IMG/VR virus record: IMGVR_UViG_3300025138_005898
Coordinates: 1-41,027 of that record
Direction: 5' to 3' (one strand)
DNA from: a virus
Length of the DNA: 41,027 nucleotides
This document shows positions 38,885 through 41,027 of this stretch, one piece after another (position 1 is the stretch's first letter; every line of letters starts with the position of its first letter). Both the position numbers and the translations under genes were made by a program. The notes under the pieces are model-generated. The model was not told where the DNA came from. It made no database searches and saw only the letters and a list, made by a program, of their open reading frames with translations.

Positions 38885-39541
38885 TTAACCTAGTGCCATT
38901 AAGGCAGATGAACCCAGTCCTCTATGAATGACATAGGGAGCATACAAAGAACGCAACATAGGGGGATAAGGTTGACTTGCGTTGTACATATCTCCTCTAT
39001 GCTCATAAAGAAAAGCTATATGTTGCATGATGCCTAGTTTTATAGGTTCAGGCACGAGGTATTGAGATGTGTAACCTGCGACATAAGTAATTTCTATAGC
39101 ATTAGCAACTCTTAAATCAGTTGGGAATGTATAGCCTTTTCTAAGCACTATTCTTGAAGGCTCTCTTGCGAGGTCTACATAATAATTAGCACTAGGAAAT
39201 GTGGTAGCTGTATTAGCATCATCAAAGGTTTTCATGTGAGTTACGGAAGCTACTGGAGAGCGTGGTAGAACAACATAATTCTTATATGAGTTAAGATATG
39301 GACCAGTCCTTAAACCTTCCCACAAAGGGTCGTATGAGTCCTCAAACGCATCTAAACTTAGCTTTAAGGTTTGTGTCATTAATGCTCTGCCAGTATGTTC
39401 TTCACAGAATCTCCTAGCACTCTCTATGAAAGGTCTTACAACTCTTTCATCAGTAGCATCATCTACCCTTAGATATTCTTTAACTTCTTGTAGTGTTACA
39501 GGCTCTTGTGTGGGTGCTGTGTGTACTGTTAATCCTGCCAT
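38885..39541 (-). CDS. Head-tail connector (gp6-like)
   Basis: 218 residues from ATG at 39541 (TAATG overlap with upstream stop). EPVTLQEVKEYLRVDD, VVRPFIESARRFCEEHTGRA, VVLPRSPVASVTHM and LRVANAIEITYVAGY, typical of gp6-like connectors that extend the portal ring. Confidence 0.9.
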   Translation of the reverse strand: MAGLTVHTAPTQEPVTLQEVKEYLRVDDATDERVVRPFIESARRFCEEHTGRALMTQTLKLSLDAFEDSYDPLWEGLRTGPYLNSYKNYVVLPRSPVASVTHMKTFDDANTATTFPSANYYVDLAREPSRIVLRKGYTFPTDLRVANAIEITYVAGYTSQYLVPEPIKLGIMQHIAFLYEHRGDMYNASQPYPPMLRSLYAPYVIHRGLGSSALMALG

Positions 39542-39750
39542 TAGACCATTTTCTCCAATATATAAGAGCCAACTAAAACGGCATACAAACCCCAAATCAT
39601 AGCTTCCATGCGAATGAATCTAGCTGAACCTGATTCTAGTCTTTTCTCTAGGTTCTCATAGCGTATGGCACAAATCTGCTCATGCAGTTCTAAAGCACTA
39701 ATGTTAGTTGGCTTTTTTGTCCGAATCCTTTTTGGCTTCTGTGTTTTCAT
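39541..39750 (-). CDS. Small basic membrane protein, XhlA-like pattern
   Basis: 69 residues from ATG at 39750, preferred over 39792 because GAAGAAG lies upstream and less overlap results. A Lys/Arg-rich start (KPKRIRTKKP), a helix (HEQICAIRYENLEKRLESG) and a C-terminal membrane helix (AMIWGLYAVLVGSYILEKMV). The order helix-then-membrane resembles XhlA-type lysis helpers. It lies among head-tail genes and overlaps its neighbour by 47 bases. Confidence 0.6.
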   Translation of the reverse strand: MKTQKPKRIRTKKPTNISALELHEQICAIRYENLEKRLESGSARFIRMEAMIWGLYAVLVGSYILEKMV

Positions 39751-39988
39751 CTTCTTCTTCGGTTGGGAGATGAACTTTAATTTGTTCCACATAGTGCTTC
39801 TGCAAAATCTCGTTTTTCTCTATCTCAAAATTTGCATTAGCAACAAAGTCGTTTCCTGCTTTTTGAATGATAGCCAGTTTGTTAAATAACTGTTTGCCTT
39901 CGTCTGACCAATCATTAACATTAAATTCTTTTTCAACACCATCAATCTCAATTTTGAATGTTGGGTTTTCTTGTTTAGCATCTGCCAT
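39704..39988 (-). CDS. Small acidic conserved phage protein
   Basis: 94 residues. FKIEIDGVEKEFNVNDWSDE, GKQLFNKLAIIQKAGNDF, a helix, and an acidic/basic tail (PTEEEDENTEAKKDSDKK). Reminiscent of small DUF6447-like proteins near capsid or tail genes; I am not certain. AGGAGTAATTT precedes its start. Confidence 0.65.
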   Translation of the reverse strand: MADAKQENPTFKIEIDGVEKEFNVNDWSDEGKQLFNKLAIIQKAGNDFVANANFEIEKNEILQKHYVEQIKVHLPTEEEDENTEAKKDSDKKAN

Positions 39989-40020
39989 AAATTACTCCTG
40001 TAAAAATTAATATCTTAGCA

Positions 40021-40593
40021 TCATTCAGGTGCTATTGGGAACTCCCCTAATGGTCTAACTGGTGGGGTAGCATCATTGTAGACATAGAGTGCCATTAAAG
40101 CTGTTACTGTGCTTACTGCATTGATCTTTGTTTTCATGCTTTGTGCTGCAGTTCTTACGCCTTCCCTGTAAGTAGTCCAATCACTAGCAACTGTACCACT
40201 TGTTTCTTGTGCTTTTACTACTCTCCAATCACTAGGCAGTAATAATCCGTATGCCTGTGGGTCTATTGCTTGTGCGTGTTGATATTTGAGACCTCTAGTA
40301 ACCACACCAGTTTCAGGGTCAGTTGTATCTGCTAAAGGTTTAGCTGTGGCTGTTCCATAAGTAGCAGTTACTTTGTTTGCAGCAAAATTAAAACTCTGAT
40401 TAGTATTAATGTAATATTCAGGGTCTTTATATTTCGTGTTGTTGATTATAACTTCATAGATACCTATAGCTTTTAACTCTACGGCACTCCAAAGCATAAA
40501 TATATTTGCAGGATAATTTACATCACCTACTGTTATTGCTTTAGGTCGTGTATATATCTTTGTTACACTTCCTGATTCTACTAATGCCCACAT
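40021..40593 (-). CDS. Putative tail-fibre-associated protein
   Basis: 190 residues. MWALVESGSVTKIYTRPKAI, YPANIFMLWSAVELKAIGIY, EYYINTNQSFNFAANKVTA and a C-terminal helical part (DWTTYREGVRTAAQSMKTKI). I recall this pattern from proteins beside fibre genes in marine phages, with a C-terminus like the tail-assembly chaperones. Role by neighbourhood. Confidence 0.65.
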   Translation of the reverse strand: MWALVESGSVTKIYTRPKAITVGDVNYPANIFMLWSAVELKAIGIYEVIINNTKYKDPEYYINTNQSFNFAANKVTATYGTATAKPLADTTDPETGVVTRGLKYQHAQAIDPQAYGLLLPSDWRVVKAQETSGTVASDWTTYREGVRTAAQSMKTKINAVSTVTALMALYVYNDATPPVRPLGEFPIAPE

Positions 40594-40596
40594 AAT

Positions 40597-41027
40597 TTAC
40601 CTCGCTGTTGTTGGGATTCCTGTTGATGTTACGAATGGGTGTTCTGCAAATGCCATGTAGATGTATGTTTGACCACTAACATTGCCATCGTTGTATGTAT
40701 TTCTTGTTTTAAAACCATTGCTTAAAAAATCATAACCTGATGTTGATGATGTGGCTTCTCCTGCATTGTTATTTGCATAAAAATACTCATCGTTTAAATT
40801 AAATGCACCTCTTTTATTGTCATACAGCAACCAGTTCCCTGTTCCACTTGACCTTTTAACAATAACAAAAGCAGGTTTGAATCCTGTATAGATAAATGGA
40901 CCATTTGCATTTCCATTACCGACATAACTGCCAAACTTGCTGTAGCCTTGTTTTTCTGCGAAGCAGTAGGCTACATTTGTAGCGTTGTATGCATTTCTAT
41001 TAGTATCTGTACCTAATTTAAAAGTTG
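40597..41027 (-). CDS. Fibre-like structural protein, C-terminal part (cut by window edge)
   Basis: The frame enters at the right edge and ends at 40597 after about 142 visible residues; no start is in the window. Motifs NATNVAYCFAEKQGYSKFGS, GPFIYTGFKPAFVIVKR, NWLLYDNKRGAFN and QTYIYMAFAEHPFV match the DUF7483-type C-terminal domain common in marine phage tail or capsid-decoration proteins. Since the capsid gene leaves the left edge on the same strand, this gene probably lies just downstream of it. Confidence 0.75.
   Translation of the reverse strand, partial: TFKLGTDTNRNAYNATNVAYCFAEKQGYSKFGSYVGNGNANGPFIYTGFKPAFVIVKRSSGTGNWLLYDNKRGAFNLNDEYFYANNNAGEATSSTSGYDFLSNGFKTRNTYNDGNVSGQTYIYMAFAEHPFVTSTGIPTTAR

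Noticed and set aside
1-41027. Direct terminal repeats at the window ends
   Set aside because: The first and last bases share no obvious identity, so the ends look like arbitrary cuts within genes.

Overview
The window is most of the genome of a tailed dsDNA phage (siphovirus type, HK97-like head). It is AT-rich (about two-thirds A+T by eye) and gene-dense, with many TAATG/ATGA stop-start overlaps. The head-tail genes follow HK97/gene-transfer-agent order and several families look like those of marine proteobacterial phages. The host cannot be named from the sequence; a Gram-negative host is implied by the Rz/Rz1 spanins and by CsgG/CsgF, which work in an outer membrane. No integrase, tRNA gene, DNA polymerase or DNA methyltransferase was seen.

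Layout. (a) 1-1303, minus: start of the major capsid gene and the prohead protease. (b) 1391-2371, plus: small early genes. (c) 2485-6857, minus: MuF head protein, portal, TerL, TerS. (d) 6950-9228, plus: small genes, then an amidoligase and a gamma-glutamylcyclotransferase. (e) 9305-15042, minus: Cro-like repressor, replication initiator-like protein, primase-helicase, then ParB-like, cupin, PAPS-reductase-like (IbrA-like) and ParB-like (IbrB-like) genes. (f) 15122-20631, plus: RecB/Cas4-like nuclease, ERF annealing protein, SSB-like protein, HNH nuclease and many small proteins. (g) 20651-22775, minus: lysis block (lysozyme, staphylococcal-type nuclease, small membrane protein, Rz/Rz1). (h) 22772-27716, minus: CHASE2 adenylate cyclase, FecR-domain protein, curlin-like protein, CsgG and CsgF. 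(i) 27713-41027, minus: small membrane proteins, tail hub with 10-residue repeats, tail tip, tape measure, frameshifted tail chaperones, tail tube, connectors and tail-fibre-like genes. The capsid gene runs off the left edge and a fibre-like gene enters at the right edge, both on the minus strand, so the two ends probably join in a circular or permuted genome a few kb longer than this window.

The most interesting parts are: a curli (type VIII) secretion module with FecR and a CHASE2 cyclase inside the late operon; the ParB/cupin/PAPS-reductase/ParB block; a family of about 70-nt structured intergenic elements seen five times on both strands; six plus-strand promoters of one design (16-bp spacer); a lambda-type GGGAAAG frameshift site in the tail chaperone gene; and a lone plus-strand membrane-protein gene inside the minus-strand late region.
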